Below, piece by piece: positions 50,030 to 58,758 of a stretch of DNA of 64,000 bases. Numbering within the stretch: the first letter of the stretch is position 1; every line of letters begins with the position of its first letter. Location: contig CAVZCC010000001.1 of assembly GCA_963773765.1 (NCBI GenBank), positions 186,001 to 250,000 on the forward strand, given 5' to 3'. This stretch comes from CAVZCC01 sp963773765 (GTDB lineage Bacteria; Actinomycetota; Acidimicrobiia; Acidimicrobiales; Microtrichaceae). Both the position numbers and the translations under genes were made by a program. Under the pieces are notes generated by a model, which worked only from the letters and a program-made list of their open reading frames with translations, was not told the DNA's origin and did not search any database.

Positions 50030-50863
50030 ATGGCCGAGCAACCTGTGGTGCGACTGGAACGAGTGGCGGACGAGGGACCGGAGTCGGGCATCCGGATCCT
50101 GACCATGGACCGTCCCGAGCGGCTGAACGCCATGAACGGCGCGCTCATCGACCAGCTCCACGAGCGGCTGGGCGAGCTGCGGGCCGACCAGGACGCCCGG
50201 GTGGTGATCCTCACCGGCGCGGGCCGGGGGTTCTGCTCCGGGCTGGACCTGCAGGACTCGCCGCCCACCGGGATGGCATCCAGTGAAGGCCGGGGCCGCA
50301 TGCAGCGGGGCATGGACCTGCAGCAGCGCATCGCCACGCTGGTGCCGCTCATGCGGTCGTTGCGCATCCCGGTGATCGCCGCGATCAACGGTGCGGCCTC
50401 CGGCGGCGGCCTGGCGCTGGCCCTGGCGTCCGACGTGCGGATCGCGGCGGAGTCGGCCAAGTTCAACGTGGCGTTCGTCCGCATCGGCCTGTCCGGGTGC
50501 GACATCGGCGTGTCGTGGCTGCTGCCCCGTTGGATCGGCGCGTCCCGGGCCTTCGAGCTCATGCTCACGGGGCGGATGGTCCTGTCCGACGAGGCGGAGC
50601 GGATCGGCCTGGTGAGCCGGGTGGTGCCGGACGACCAGCTGCTGGCCGCCGCGCTGGAGACCGCGGGCCAGATCTGCGCCAACAGCCCCGCCGGCGTCTG
50701 GATGACCAAGGAGGTGATGTGGAGCCAGTTGGAGGTGGGCAGCCTGCAGGCCGGCATCGACCTGGAGAACCGCACGCAGATCCTGACCTCGTACACCGAG
50801 GACATGGCGGAGGCGGTGGGCGCCTTCCTGGCCAAGCGCCCGCCCGAGTACCGGAACCGCTGA
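50030..50863 (+). CDS. Enoyl-CoA hydratase family protein
   Basis: 277 residues, clean frame. IRILTMDRPERLNAMNGALI, VILTGAGRGFCSGLDLQD and VIAAINGAASGGGLALALAS form the crotonase oxyanion and CoA sites. The second catalytic position reads RIGLSGCDIGVSWLLPRWIG, without the Glu usual in hydratases (Asp follows), as in several actinobacterial EchA paralogues; the reaction may be isomerase- or lyase-like. CAGGCT ends six bases before the ATG. It overlaps the next gene by one base (TGATG) and is divergent from the acyl-CoA ligase gene. Confidence 0.88.
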   Translation: MAEQPVVRLERVADEGPESGIRILTMDRPERLNAMNGALIDQLHERLGELRADQDARVVILTGAGRGFCSGLDLQDSPPTGMASSEGRGRMQRGMDLQQRIATLVPLMRSLRIPVIAAINGAASGGGLALALASDVRIAAESAKFNVAFVRIGLSGCDIGVSWLLPRWIGASRAFELMLTGRMVLSDEAERIGLVSRVVPDDQLLAAALETAGQICANSPAGVWMTKEVMWSQLEVGSLQAGIDLENRTQILTSYTEDMAEAVGAFLAKRPPEYRNR

Positions 50864-51503
50864 TGCCCGCTCCCGCCACCCGCCCGGCGTGGGTCGCCGC
50901 GGCCCGGGACCTGGCCGACCGCCACTCGGTCCTGGCCGGGATGCACGAGCGGCACGGGCCGCCGACGGTGGGGCCGGGGCCCGCGCCGGGGACCGGTTCC
51001 AGGCACTGGCGTCGTCGATCGCGTACCAGCAGCTGGCGGGTCGGGCCGCCGCCACCATCTGGGGCCGCGTGGTGGACACGGTGGGAGCGCCGTTCACGCC
51101 GGAGGCCGTGCTGGCCGCCGGTCCGGAGCGGCTCCGGGCCGCGGGCCTGTCCGGGGCCAAGACCGTGGCCCTGCTCGACCTGGCCACCAAGGTGCACGAC
51201 CGGACCGTCCGCCTGGAGCGCATCGCCCGGCTGCACGACCAGGAGGTGATCGACCACCTCACCGTGGTGCGCGGCATCGGGCCGTGGACGGCGCAGATGT
51301 TCCTGTTGTTCGACCTGCGCCGCCTGGATGTGTGGCCCACCGGTGACTACGGCGTGCGGGCCGGGCTGGGTCGGGCCCTGGGCCTGTCCGAGCCGCCCAC
51401 GGAGAAGGAGATGGCGGCGTTGGGGGAGCCGTACGCCCCGTACCGGTCCGTGGTGGCGTGGTGGTGCTGGCGGGAGGTCGACACGGTGACGCCGGCGACC
51501 TGA
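50863..51503 (+). CDS. Second AlkA-like (HhH-GPD) DNA glycosylase (one frame break)
   Basis: About 212 residues. After MPAPATRPAWVAAARDLADR a base change near 50985 shifts the frame, then DRFQALASSIAYQQLAGRAA begins the HhH-GPD domain. HLTVVRGIGPWTAQMFLLFD is the helix-hairpin-helix and WPTGDYGVRAGLG holds the catalytic Asp. This is the short AlkA form without an N-terminal beta domain. Repairs alkylated purines. It starts inside the stop of the enoyl-CoA hydratase gene (TGATG), so the two are translationally coupled, mirroring the other glycosylase and its ligase partner. Confidence 0.85.
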
Positions 51504-51517
51504 GCACCGGGCCGTGG

Positions 51518-51545
51518 CCCGACCGGGGACCGGTCCCCGGTCGGG
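51518..51545 (+). terminator. 28-bp perfect palindrome after the DNA glycosylase gene
   Basis: CCCGACCGGGGACC is followed immediately by its exact inverse complement GGTCCCCGGTCGGG, 14 bases after the stop codon. In RNA it forms a very stable hairpin. There is no T-run, as is common for actinobacterial terminators; a protein-binding palindrome is the alternative. Confidence 0.55.
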
Positions 51546-51584
51546 GCATCACGTGACGCCTCGTTCAGTGTCAGGGGGTCTCGG

Positions 51585-51590
51585 TAGCGT
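51585..51590 (+). promoter_or_regulatory. -10 element, leaderless DUF222/HNH gene
   Basis: TAGCGT ends seven bases before ATG 51598. Confidence 0.5.
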
Positions 51591-51597
51591 CCTCTGC

Positions 51598-52969
51598 ATG
51601 TTCGAGCCGCACGGGGAACCTCATGAAGCACCCCGGTCGGGGGAGCCAGGATCCGGGGCCCCCGGCCGTGCCCAGGGCTCGGTGGCGTCGGGGGACCTGG
51701 TCCGGGCCGCCGGTGCGCTGGCCGGGCTGGATGCCGGCGGCCTGTCGGACGACGCGGCCCTCGCCGTCCTGGACGACCTGGAGGAGGCCCGCCGCGCCGT
51801 GGACGCGGTCACCTGCGACCTGGTGTCGGAGGTGGACTTCCGGGGACTCACCCTGGCCCGCTTCGGCATGCAGACGCCGGCGGCGTTCGGCGTGCGGTAC
51901 GGGTGGCCCGCGGCCAAGGCCAAGCAGTTCCTGGGCGTCGGCCGCACGGTGCGCAGGCTTCCCCACGTGGGTGACGCGCTGACGGGACGGGACCATCAAC
52001 CTGCACCACGCAGATGTCATCTGCCGCGCCGCCAACCCCAGGGTGGTGGACGTCATCGCCGGCTGCCAGGAGGAGCTGGTGGCGCTGGCCGGCGGTGTGC
52101 GCTTCGAACGCTTCGCCCGGGACGTGGCCGCGCTGGCGGACCTGGCGGACCAGGACGGTGGCCATGACCCCCGCCCGGAGGACAACCGCCTGAGCGTGGC
52201 GGACGGTCCGGAGGGGTCGCTCGTGCTCAAGGGCACCTTCGTCGGTGACCTGGCTGCGTGCCTGCGCCATGCGCTGGAGGCCCGGGCGGACAAGCTCTTC
52301 CGGGCCCACCGGGAGGATCGGCGCCAGTGCCCGGAGCTCGCCGCCCCCACCCGGGGCCAACTCCTGGCAGAGGCGCTGGCGGAGCTGGTCCGGGCCGGTC
52401 ACGCCGCTGGTGGCAGCCGGGCGCCGGTGGTGGACGTCACCCTCGTCCTGCCCGCCACGGCCGTCCCGCCGCCGGACGGCGTCGGCTCCGGAACCGGCGC
52501 CGGCGCCGGCGGGTCGGTGCTGGGGACCCAGGTCGGGCGCTGCACGGACGTCGCGGGCCTCCGCTACTCCACCCACACCGTCAAGCTGCTGTGCTGCGAC
52601 GCCCGCTTCCATCCGCTGGCGGTGAGCGCCGCCGGGGTGCCGCTGGACCTGGGGAGCACCGTCCGCCTCGCCAACCGGCACCAGCGCCGGGCAGCCTCCG
52701 TCCGGGACGGCGGGTGCGTCTTCCCCGGCTGTGACGCCCCACCGTCGTGGACCGACCTCCACCACGTCATCCACGCCGGCCCGGACGGCCCCACGGACAT
52801 GTGGAACCTTGCGTCGTTGTGCCGGCGCCACCACGGCATCGTCCACCGCCGGGGCTGGTCCATGACTGCGGACGGGGAGCAGTGGTTCACCTTCACCACT
52901 CCCGCCGGCACCACGGTCGGGAGCCAACGCCACGGCCGCCAGCGGGACCGACAACCCTCGCCCCGGTAG
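51598..52969 (+). CDS. DUF222/HNH endonuclease-like protein (13E12 family; one frame break)
   Basis: About 456 residues. The N-terminal DUF222 region has LDDLEEARRAVDAVTCDLVS and QTPAAFGVRYGWPAAKAKQF, then (after a base change near 51985) TINLHHADVICRAAN and a long helical middle. The C-terminal HNH motif is complete: CVFPGCDAPPSWTDLHHVIH, then NLASLCRRHHGIVH, with the CxxC-like pair and the His residues. These proteins are abundant in actinobacterial genomes, often in many copies; a DNA nicking role is expected but few are characterised. Clear leaderless -10. No neighbouring recombinase is seen, so mobility is not shown. Confidence 0.88.
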
Positions 52970-53058
52970 GGGCCAGAACGCGACCTTGTCGGCGTGCGAC
53001 CGCTGAGGAGTCAGATCCCTACAAGTTCGGCGGGTGCGGGACCGGACCGACGTGCTGC

Positions 53059-53064
53059 AAGACT
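53059..53064 (+). promoter_or_regulatory. -10-like element, PLP enzyme gene
   Basis: AAGACT ends seven bases before GTG 53072. Confidence 0.35.
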
Positions 53065-53071
53065 CGGACCT

Positions 53072-54517
53072 GTGGCGACGACGGACGATCCGGCCGACCT
53101 GAGGGAGCTCCTGCAACCGACCGCGGTGCTGGATCGCGTCCGGGCGACCGAGTTCGCCCGCCTGGACGCAGCCGGCCACGTGTACCTCGACCACACCGGG
53201 GCTGGCCTGTATCCGCTGTCCCTGGTCGACGGCCACCTGGCCATGCTCCGCACCCACGTGCTGGGCAACCCTCATTCGGTCAACCCCACGTCACGCCCTG
53301 CCACCGACCTGGTCGAGTCGGCCCGGGCCGCGGTCCTGGCCCACGTCGGAGCGGACCCGGCCGAGTACGCGTGCATCTTCACCGCCAACGCCACCGGCGC
53401 GCTCAAGCTGGTGGGCGAGTCCTACGGCTTCGGGGCGGACCGACCGCTGCTGCTCACCTCGGACAACCACAACTCGGTCAACGGCATCCGGGAGTTCGCC
53501 CGGAGTACCGGCGCCCCGGTCCGCTACCTCCCGGTCCACGCTCCCGACCTCCGGCTGGACCCGGACCGGGTCGACGACGCGTTGGCCGCCGGCCCGCCGG
53601 GCCTGTTCGCGTTCCCGGCCCAGTCCAACTACTCCGGCGTGCAGCACCCGCTGGACCTGGTGGCCCGGGCCCGGGCACTGGGCTGGGACGTGCTCCTGGA
53701 CGCCGCCGCCTTCGCCCCCACCAACGCGGTCGACCTGGAGGCGATCGGCGCGGACTTCCTGGCCGTGTCCTTCTACAAGATGTTCGGCTATCCCACCGGG
53801 GTCGGAGCCCTCGTCGCCCGCCGATCGGCCCTGGCCCGGCTGCGCCGGCCGTGGTTCGCCGGCGGCACCATCGCCATCGCGTCGGTCGTCGCGGACGGCC
53901 ACCGCCTGGTGCCGGGCCACGCCGGGTTCGAGGACGGCACGCTGAACTTCCTGTCCCTGCCGGCGGTGGAGCAGGGCCTGGCGTTCCTCAACGGCATCGG
54001 CATGACCACCGTCCACGACCGGGTCACCACCCTCACCGGCTGGCTGCTGGACCGGATGGGCGGGCTGGAGCACGCCACCGGACGCCCGCTGGTGCGCATC
54101 CTCGGCCCGACAGACACCCGGTCCCGGGGCGGCACCATCACCTTCACCCTGTCGGATCCCGGTGGCGCCGAGCTCAACGACCGCCGCGTGGAGGAACTGG
54201 CCTCCGCCGCAGGGATCTCGTTGCGCACCGGGTGCTTCTGCAACCCGGGGGCGGGGGAGACCGCTCAGGACATCGTGGCTGCCGACCTGGAGCCGTTCCT
54301 CCGTGGGACCGGTCCCGTCACCCTGTGCGAGGTCGACGAAGCCGTCCGGGCCCGTCGCGGCAGCGGCGTCAGCGCCCTCCGGGCCTCCGTCGGCCTGGCC
54401 ACCAACGCGGCCGACGCCATGGCGTTCCTGGAGTTCCTGGCCGGGTTCGTGGACCGGCCCGTGCAGGACCTGGGTGCGGTGCCGCCCCTCCCCGGCCCGG
54501 GCCCGGACACCGCCTGA
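53072..54517 (+). CDS. Class V aminotransferase, MOCOS N-terminal-like PLP enzyme
   Basis: 481 residues, clean frame. HVYLDHTGAGLYPLS, IFTANATGALKLVGESYGFG, LLTSDNHNSVNGIREFARST and SFYKMFGYPTGVGALVAR (PLP Lys about 236) follow the molybdenum-cofactor-sulfurase pattern rather than IscS/NifS. RTGCFCNPGAGE gives candidate persulfide cysteines (about 388 and 390). MOCOS-type enzymes take sulfur from cysteine to sulfurate Mo cofactor; their MOSC domain is absent here, so it could instead be a stand-alone cysteine desulfurase- or lyase-like protein. No molybdoenzyme genes are nearby. GTG 53072 has AAGACT at leaderless spacing. Confidence 0.85.
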   Translation: MATTDDPADLRELLQPTAVLDRVRATEFARLDAAGHVYLDHTGAGLYPLSLVDGHLAMLRTHVLGNPHSVNPTSRPATDLVESARAAVLAHVGADPAEYACIFTANATGALKLVGESYGFGADRPLLLTSDNHNSVNGIREFARSTGAPVRYLPVHAPDLRLDPDRVDDALAAGPPGLFAFPAQSNYSGVQHPLDLVARARALGWDVLLDAAAFAPTNAVDLEAIGADFLAVSFYKMFGYPTGVGALVARRSALARLRRPWFAGGTIAIASVVADGHRLVPGHAGFEDGTLNFLSLPAVEQGLAFLNGIGMTTVHDRVTTLTGWLLDRMGGLEHATGRPLVRILGPTDTRSRGGTITFTLSDPGGAELNDRRVEELASAAGISLRTGCFCNPGAGETAQDIVAADLEPFLRGTGPVTLCEVDEAVRARRGSGVSALRASVGLATNAADAMAFLEFLAGFVDRPVQDLGAVPPLPGPGPDTA

Positions 54518-54523
54518 GCGGGC

Positions 54524-55553
54524 TCAGTGCACGCCGGGTGCTGCCACCGGGGTCTCCAACGGGAAGTGGCAGGCCACGTAGTGCTCGTCGGCCGACCTGC
54601 TGCATCTGGGGCTCGACCTGGGCGCAGACCTCCTGGGCCCGGTCGCACCGGGTGCGGAACCGGCAGCCCGCAGGGCGGGTCGATCGGCGACGGCAGCTCG
54701 CCCCCCAGGTGGCCGCGTCGAATCCAGTTCGACCGCCGGGTCCGGCAGCGGGATCGCAGCCAGCAGGGCCCGGGTGTAGGGGTGGGCCGGCGCGGCGTAC
54801 AGCCGTGTCCGGCGGTCCGATCTCGCACATCTTGCCCAGGTACATGACCGCCACCCGGTCCGAGACGTTCTTGACCACGGCCAGGTCGTGGGCCACGAAC
54901 ACCAGCGTCAGCCCGTAGCGGGCCTTCATGTCCTCGAGCAGGTTCAGGATCTGGGCCTGCACCGACACGTCGAGGGCGGACACCGGCTCGTCGCAGATGA
55001 TGAGCTTGCGGGTCGGTGATCACGGCCCGGGCGATCGAGATGCGCTGGCACTGGCCGCCGGAGAACTCGTGCGGCTTGCGCTCGGCCGCGGCCTGCGGGT
55101 CGACGCCCACCGCCGTGAGCACCTCGGCGACCTTCGCGGCCCGCTCCTCGTCGGTGCCGATCTTCCAGATCTTGAGGGGCTCCTCGACGATCTGGGTCAC
55201 GGTGCGGCGCGGGTTCAGCGACGAGATCGGGTCCTGGAAGATCATCTGCAGTCTGCGGCCGCAGTCCGCCGCAGCTCCTCGCCCGCCAGGGCGGTCAGCT
55301 CCGTGCCGTCCAGGCGGACCGACCCCCGGGTGGGCGGCGGCAGCTGCATGATCGGCCTTGCCGGTGGTCGACTTGCCGCAGCCCGGACTCGCCCACCAGG
55401 CCGAGGGTCTCGCCCGCGGCGACGTCGAAGGAGATGTTGGAGACCGCCGAGACCTTGCGGCCCCGGCCGACCGGGAAGTCCACGACCAGGTTCTCGACCC
55501 GGAGCAGGACCTCGTCGGCGCGGTCGCAGGTGCGCGGTTCCGCTGCCGGCCAT
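54524..55553 (-). CDS. Oligopeptide ABC transporter ATPase, OppF/DppF-like (frameshifted)
   Basis: VENLVVDFPVGRGRKVSAVS, Walker A GESGCGKSTTGK, FQDPISSLNPRRTV (Q-loop), signature FSGGQCQRISIARAV (the usual Arg of SGGQRQR is Cys here), Walker B DEPVSALDVSVQAQ, and the C-terminal oligopeptide-transporter extension with the iron-sulfur-like Cys region FRTRCDRAQEVC. About 340 residues. Several insertions break the frame. Start ATG 55553 overlaps the OppD stop (TGATG). Energises peptide uptake together with OppD. Confidence 0.88.
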
Positions 55554-56761
55554 CAGGCCTGACCTCCGTCGATGGGTGGGGCCGGCGGTGCCGGGGGTGC
55601 GGGCGGCGGTGCCGGCGGAGCGGGCGGCGGTGCCTGCGGGGGAGTCGGTGGCGCGGGTGGCGGCGACATGGCCATCGATCCGTTGGGCCTCCAGCCGGTC
55701 CTCGACCTCCTGGGTCTCGGGGGAGCCGACGGGGTAGAAGCAGGCGAAGAGGTGGCCCGGGGTCGGTCGGGCTCGGCCTGCAGCGTCGGGTCGCTCCTCG
55801 CGGCACCGGTCCTGGGCGTAGGGGCAGCGGGGACTGAAGGCAGCAGCCCGTCGGCGGGTTGACCAGGTCCGGCGGCCGACCGCCGATGGCCGCCAGCCGG
55901 GTGTGGGAGGCGTCGGTCCAGCTTGGGGATGGCGGACGAGCAGCGCCTCGGTGTACGGGAGCCGCATCTCGCGCGAACAGCACCGCGGTCGGCGCCTGCT
56001 CCACGATGCGGCCCGCGTACATCACGGCGATGTCGTCGGCCCGGCCGGCGACGACACCCAGGTCGTGGGTGACCAGGATCATGGCCATGTAGCGCTCGCG
56101 CTGCTGGTCGGCGAGCAGGTCCAGGATCTGGGCCTGCACGGTCACGTCGAGCGCGGTGGTGGGCTCGTCCGCGAACAGCAGCTTGGGGCCGCAGGCCAGC
56201 GCCACGGCGATGACCACGCGCTGGCGCATGCCGCCGGACATCTCGTGCGGGTAGGACCGGAAGCGCTTGTCGGGCTCGGGGATCTTGACCGCCCGCAGCA
56301 GGGCGACGGCGGTCTCCTTGGCCTCGGCCTTGTCCATGTCCAGGTGGAACCGGAGCGACTCGGTGATCTGGTGGCCGATCTTCATGACGGGGTTGAGCGC
56401 GGTCATCGGGTCCTGGAAGACCATCGCCATCTCGGTGCCCCACAGCGTCGCGGTAGCTCGTCGCTCGGAGAGCTCGGAGATCTCCTGTGCCCTCGAAGCA
56501 GCACGCTGCCGGAGCGGATCGGCGGTGCGGGGCAGCAGGCCCATGATCGACCGGGACAGCACCGACTTGCCGGATCCGGACTCGCCCGACGATGCCGAGC
56601 GTGCGGCCACGCTCCAGGGTGAACGAGACGCCGTCGACGGCCCGGACCATGCCCCGGGGGGTGCGGAAGTGGGTGTCGATGTCGCGGACCTCCAGCAGCG
56701 TGGCCGCGCGCCGGGCATGCCGCTGGGTGCCGGTCCGTCGATGACCTCGCTGGCGGCTCAC
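55553..56761 (-). CDS. Oligopeptide ABC transporter ATPase, OppD/DppD-like, with Pro/Ala tail (frameshifted)
   Basis: LLEVRDIDTHFRTPRGMVRA, Walker A GESGSGKSVLSR, MVFQDPMTALNPVMKIGHQI, signature EMSGGMRQRVVIAVALACG, Walker B LFADEPTTALDVTVQAQILD and the H-loop MAMILVTHDLG. The C-terminal extension ends in a tail of repeated Pro/Ala (PPAPPPAPPAPPPAPPAPP then IDGGQA), unusual for this family. GTG 56761 overlaps the DppC stop (GTGA). About 400 residues including the tail; two or more insertions near 56460-56600 and one near 55975 break the frame. Confidence 0.88.
   Translation of the reverse strand: MSRQRGHRRTGTQRHARRAATLLEVRDIDTHFRTPRGMVRAVDGVSFTLERGRTLGIVGRVRIRQVGAVPVDHGPAAPHRRSAPAACCFEGTGDLRALRATSYRDAVGHRDGDGLPGPDDRAQPRHEDRPPDHRVAPVPPGHGQGRGQGDRRRPAAGGQDPRARQALPVLPARDVRRHAPARGHRRGAGLRPQAAVRGRAHHRARRDRAGPDPGPARRPAARALHGHDPGHPRPGCRRRPGRRHRRDVRGPHRGAGADRGAVRARCGSRTPRRCSSAIPKLDRRLPHPAGGHRRSAAGPGQPADGLLPSVPAAPTPRTGAARSDPTLQAEPDRPRATSSPASTPSAPPRPRRSRTGWRPNGSMAMSPPPAPPTPPQAPPPAPPAPPPAPPAPPAPPIDGGQA
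55567..55672 (-). repeat. GC-rich imperfect repeat encoding the Pro/Ala tail of OppD
   Basis: A degenerate run of GGCGGTGCC-like units on the plus strand encodes the OppD Pro/Ala tail on the minus strand. It is not a CRISPR array: units are short and without conserved spacers. Confidence 0.6.
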
Positions 56762-57730
56762 AGCACGCTCTCCCGGACGCTCGAAGCGCTTGCTGACCAC
56801 GTCGCCCAGGTAGTTGAGCGCCAGCACGGTGAGGAACAGCACGATCGACGGTGAAGATCACGATCTGCGGTGAGCGCCGGAGCTGGTCCCGGTTCTCGGC
56901 GATGATGTTGCCCCACGACGGGGTGGGCAGCTGCACACCCGACGCCGAACAGGCTCAGGCCGCCCTCGGCCACGATGGCGATGCCGACGCCGAGCAGCGC
57001 GATGGACAGCATGGCCGGGAACACGTTGGGCAGGACCTCGCGGAACATGATCCGCCAGCTCTTGGCGCCCATGGCCCGGGCGGCCAGCACGAACTCCCGC
57101 TCGGACCAGGTCAGGGTGTTGGCCCGGGTGATGCGGCCGAGGATCGGGATGGACACGATGCCCAGGCCCAGGATCACCACGCCGATGCGCCGGGTCGCTG
57201 GACACGTCGTCGCCGGCGGCCAGCACCGTCACCAGCGACAGGGCCAGCACGAACTGGCCGGGATGGCCAGCAGGATGTTCATGAGCGGGGTGACGATGGT
57301 GTCGACCTGGCCCCGGAAGAACCCGGTGATCAGGCCCGAGCAGGCCACCGATGACCAGGCCGAAGATCACCGCACCGAAGCCCGACGGCGAACGACGACC
57401 GGGTCCCGTAGATGATGCGGGACGAGCAGGTCGCGGCCGTTGGCGTCGCCGCCCAGGATGTGGCCCGGCGACCGGGCCCTGAGCGGGCGATCTCGGCGAA
57501 GGACTCGTTGGGGTCCGGGATGCGGCAGCAGCGGGGCGATGATGGCCAGCACCAGCAGGCCGCACGATCCAGATGATGGCCAGCCACGCGCCGACGCCGA
57601 GCCGCTTCTTCTTGCGGCCGCCGACGGGGATCGGGCTCGATCTGGTCGGACTCGACGAGCCAGGCGCGTGACACCTCGACCGACGGGTCGAGGTGGCGAC
57701 TGCGACGCTCGTGTCACGAGCGATCGTCAT
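56758..57730 (-). CDS. Oligopeptide ABC transporter permease, DppC-like (frameshifted)
   Basis: MTIARDTSVAVATSTRRS start, then a helix GVGAWLAIIWIVLLVLAIIA, LGGDANGRDLLSRIIYGTRS (the DxxGRD block of DppC/OppC), FGLVIGGLLGLITGFFRGQV, the EAA-loop region EFVLAARAMGAKSWRIMFRE, and FPAMLSIALLGVGIAIVAEG. About 320 residues, six helices. ATG 57730 overlaps the DppB stop (ATGA) and its stop overlaps OppD's GTG. Frame breaks occur about every 100 bases. Confidence 0.88.
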
Positions 57731-58673
57731 CGGGCATTGCGGATCCGTGGGTCGAGGACGGTGTACAGGAGGTCGACGGCGAAGTTCACCAGCACGTAGA
57801 GGATGGCGATGATCGCCACCATCGACTGGAACGCGACGATCTGGCGGGTGGCGATGGCCTCGGCCAGCAGGTAGCCCATGCCGGGGATCGCGAAGACGAC
57901 CTCGACGATCAGCGCCCCGCCGATCAGCGTGCCGACGTTGAGCCCGGCCACCGTGAGCAGCGTGAGCGATGAGGGCCGCAGGGCGTGGCGGAACAGGATG
58001 CGCCGGTTCTTGATGCCCTTGGCCTTGGCCATGGTGATGAAGTCCTGCTGCAGCGTGGCGATCATGTCGCTGCGCAGCAGGCGCATGTAGACGGCCACCT
58101 GGCCCACGGCCAGCGTGATCGACGGGCAGGACCACCGTCTCCAGGTGCGCGGCGGGACTGTCGGTGAGTTCTCGAAGCCCGGACGCGGAACCACCCGAGT
58201 TTGACCCCGACGTAGTACTGGAGGACGAAGCCGAGCGCGAACGTGGGAATGGCCAACATGGCGAACGCCTGGTGTTGGACATTCGGTCGAACCAGGTGCC
58301 GTTGCGGTACGCGGTCAGCACGCCCAGGGGGATGGCGATGATGAGCGCGATGACCTGGGCGTAGATCATGAGCTGGAGCGAGATCCGACAGCGACGGCCA
58401 CACCCGGTCCGCCACCGGTCGCTTGGAGCTGACCGTGTAGTAGTTGCCCAGGTCGCCCGGTCACGAAGCCGCCGAGCCAGGCGCCGTAGCGGACGATGAA
58501 CGGTCGATCCAGGTTGAGGTCCTGCCCGGACCTCCTCCCGCTGCTGCGTCGCTGCCGAAGGGCACCAGCACCTCGACCGGGTCGCCGGGGAGCAGCTCCA
58601 GCAGCAGCGACGCGAACAGGGTCACCAGGATGACGGTGATGATGAGTTGGCCGAGTTTCTTGAGGATCCCCAC
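57727..58673 (-). CDS. Oligopeptide ABC transporter permease, DppB-like (frameshifted)
   Basis: GTG 58673: LGQLIITVILVTLFASLLLE followed by LLPGDPVEVLVP, the LPGDP of DppB/OppB. Then DRPFIVRYGAWLGGFVTGDLG, SISLQLMIYAQVIALIIAIP, LAIPTFALGFVLQYYVG, the EAA region FITMAKAKGIKNRRILFRHA and GLNVGTLIGGALIVEVVFAI. About 314 residues. Pairs with DppC as the membrane channel. Insertions break the first half; the last 155 residues (to DPRIRNAR) are clean. Confidence 0.88.
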
Positions 58674-58758
58674 GGACCTCGGTCCCGATCGGTGATGGAG
58701 TGGGACGCGATCGGGGCCCGCACGTCGGTGCGGGCCCCGGCGCCGTCACGACGGACGG

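Noticed and set aside
51598..52969. Mobile element around the DUF222/HNH gene
   Set aside because: No recombinase, terminal repeats or target duplication visible; these genes are commonly dispersed in actinobacterial chromosomes.
55567..55672. CRISPR-like GC-rich repeat
   Set aside because: Units of about nine bases, no constant spacers, lies inside the OppD coding region; encodes Pro/Ala.
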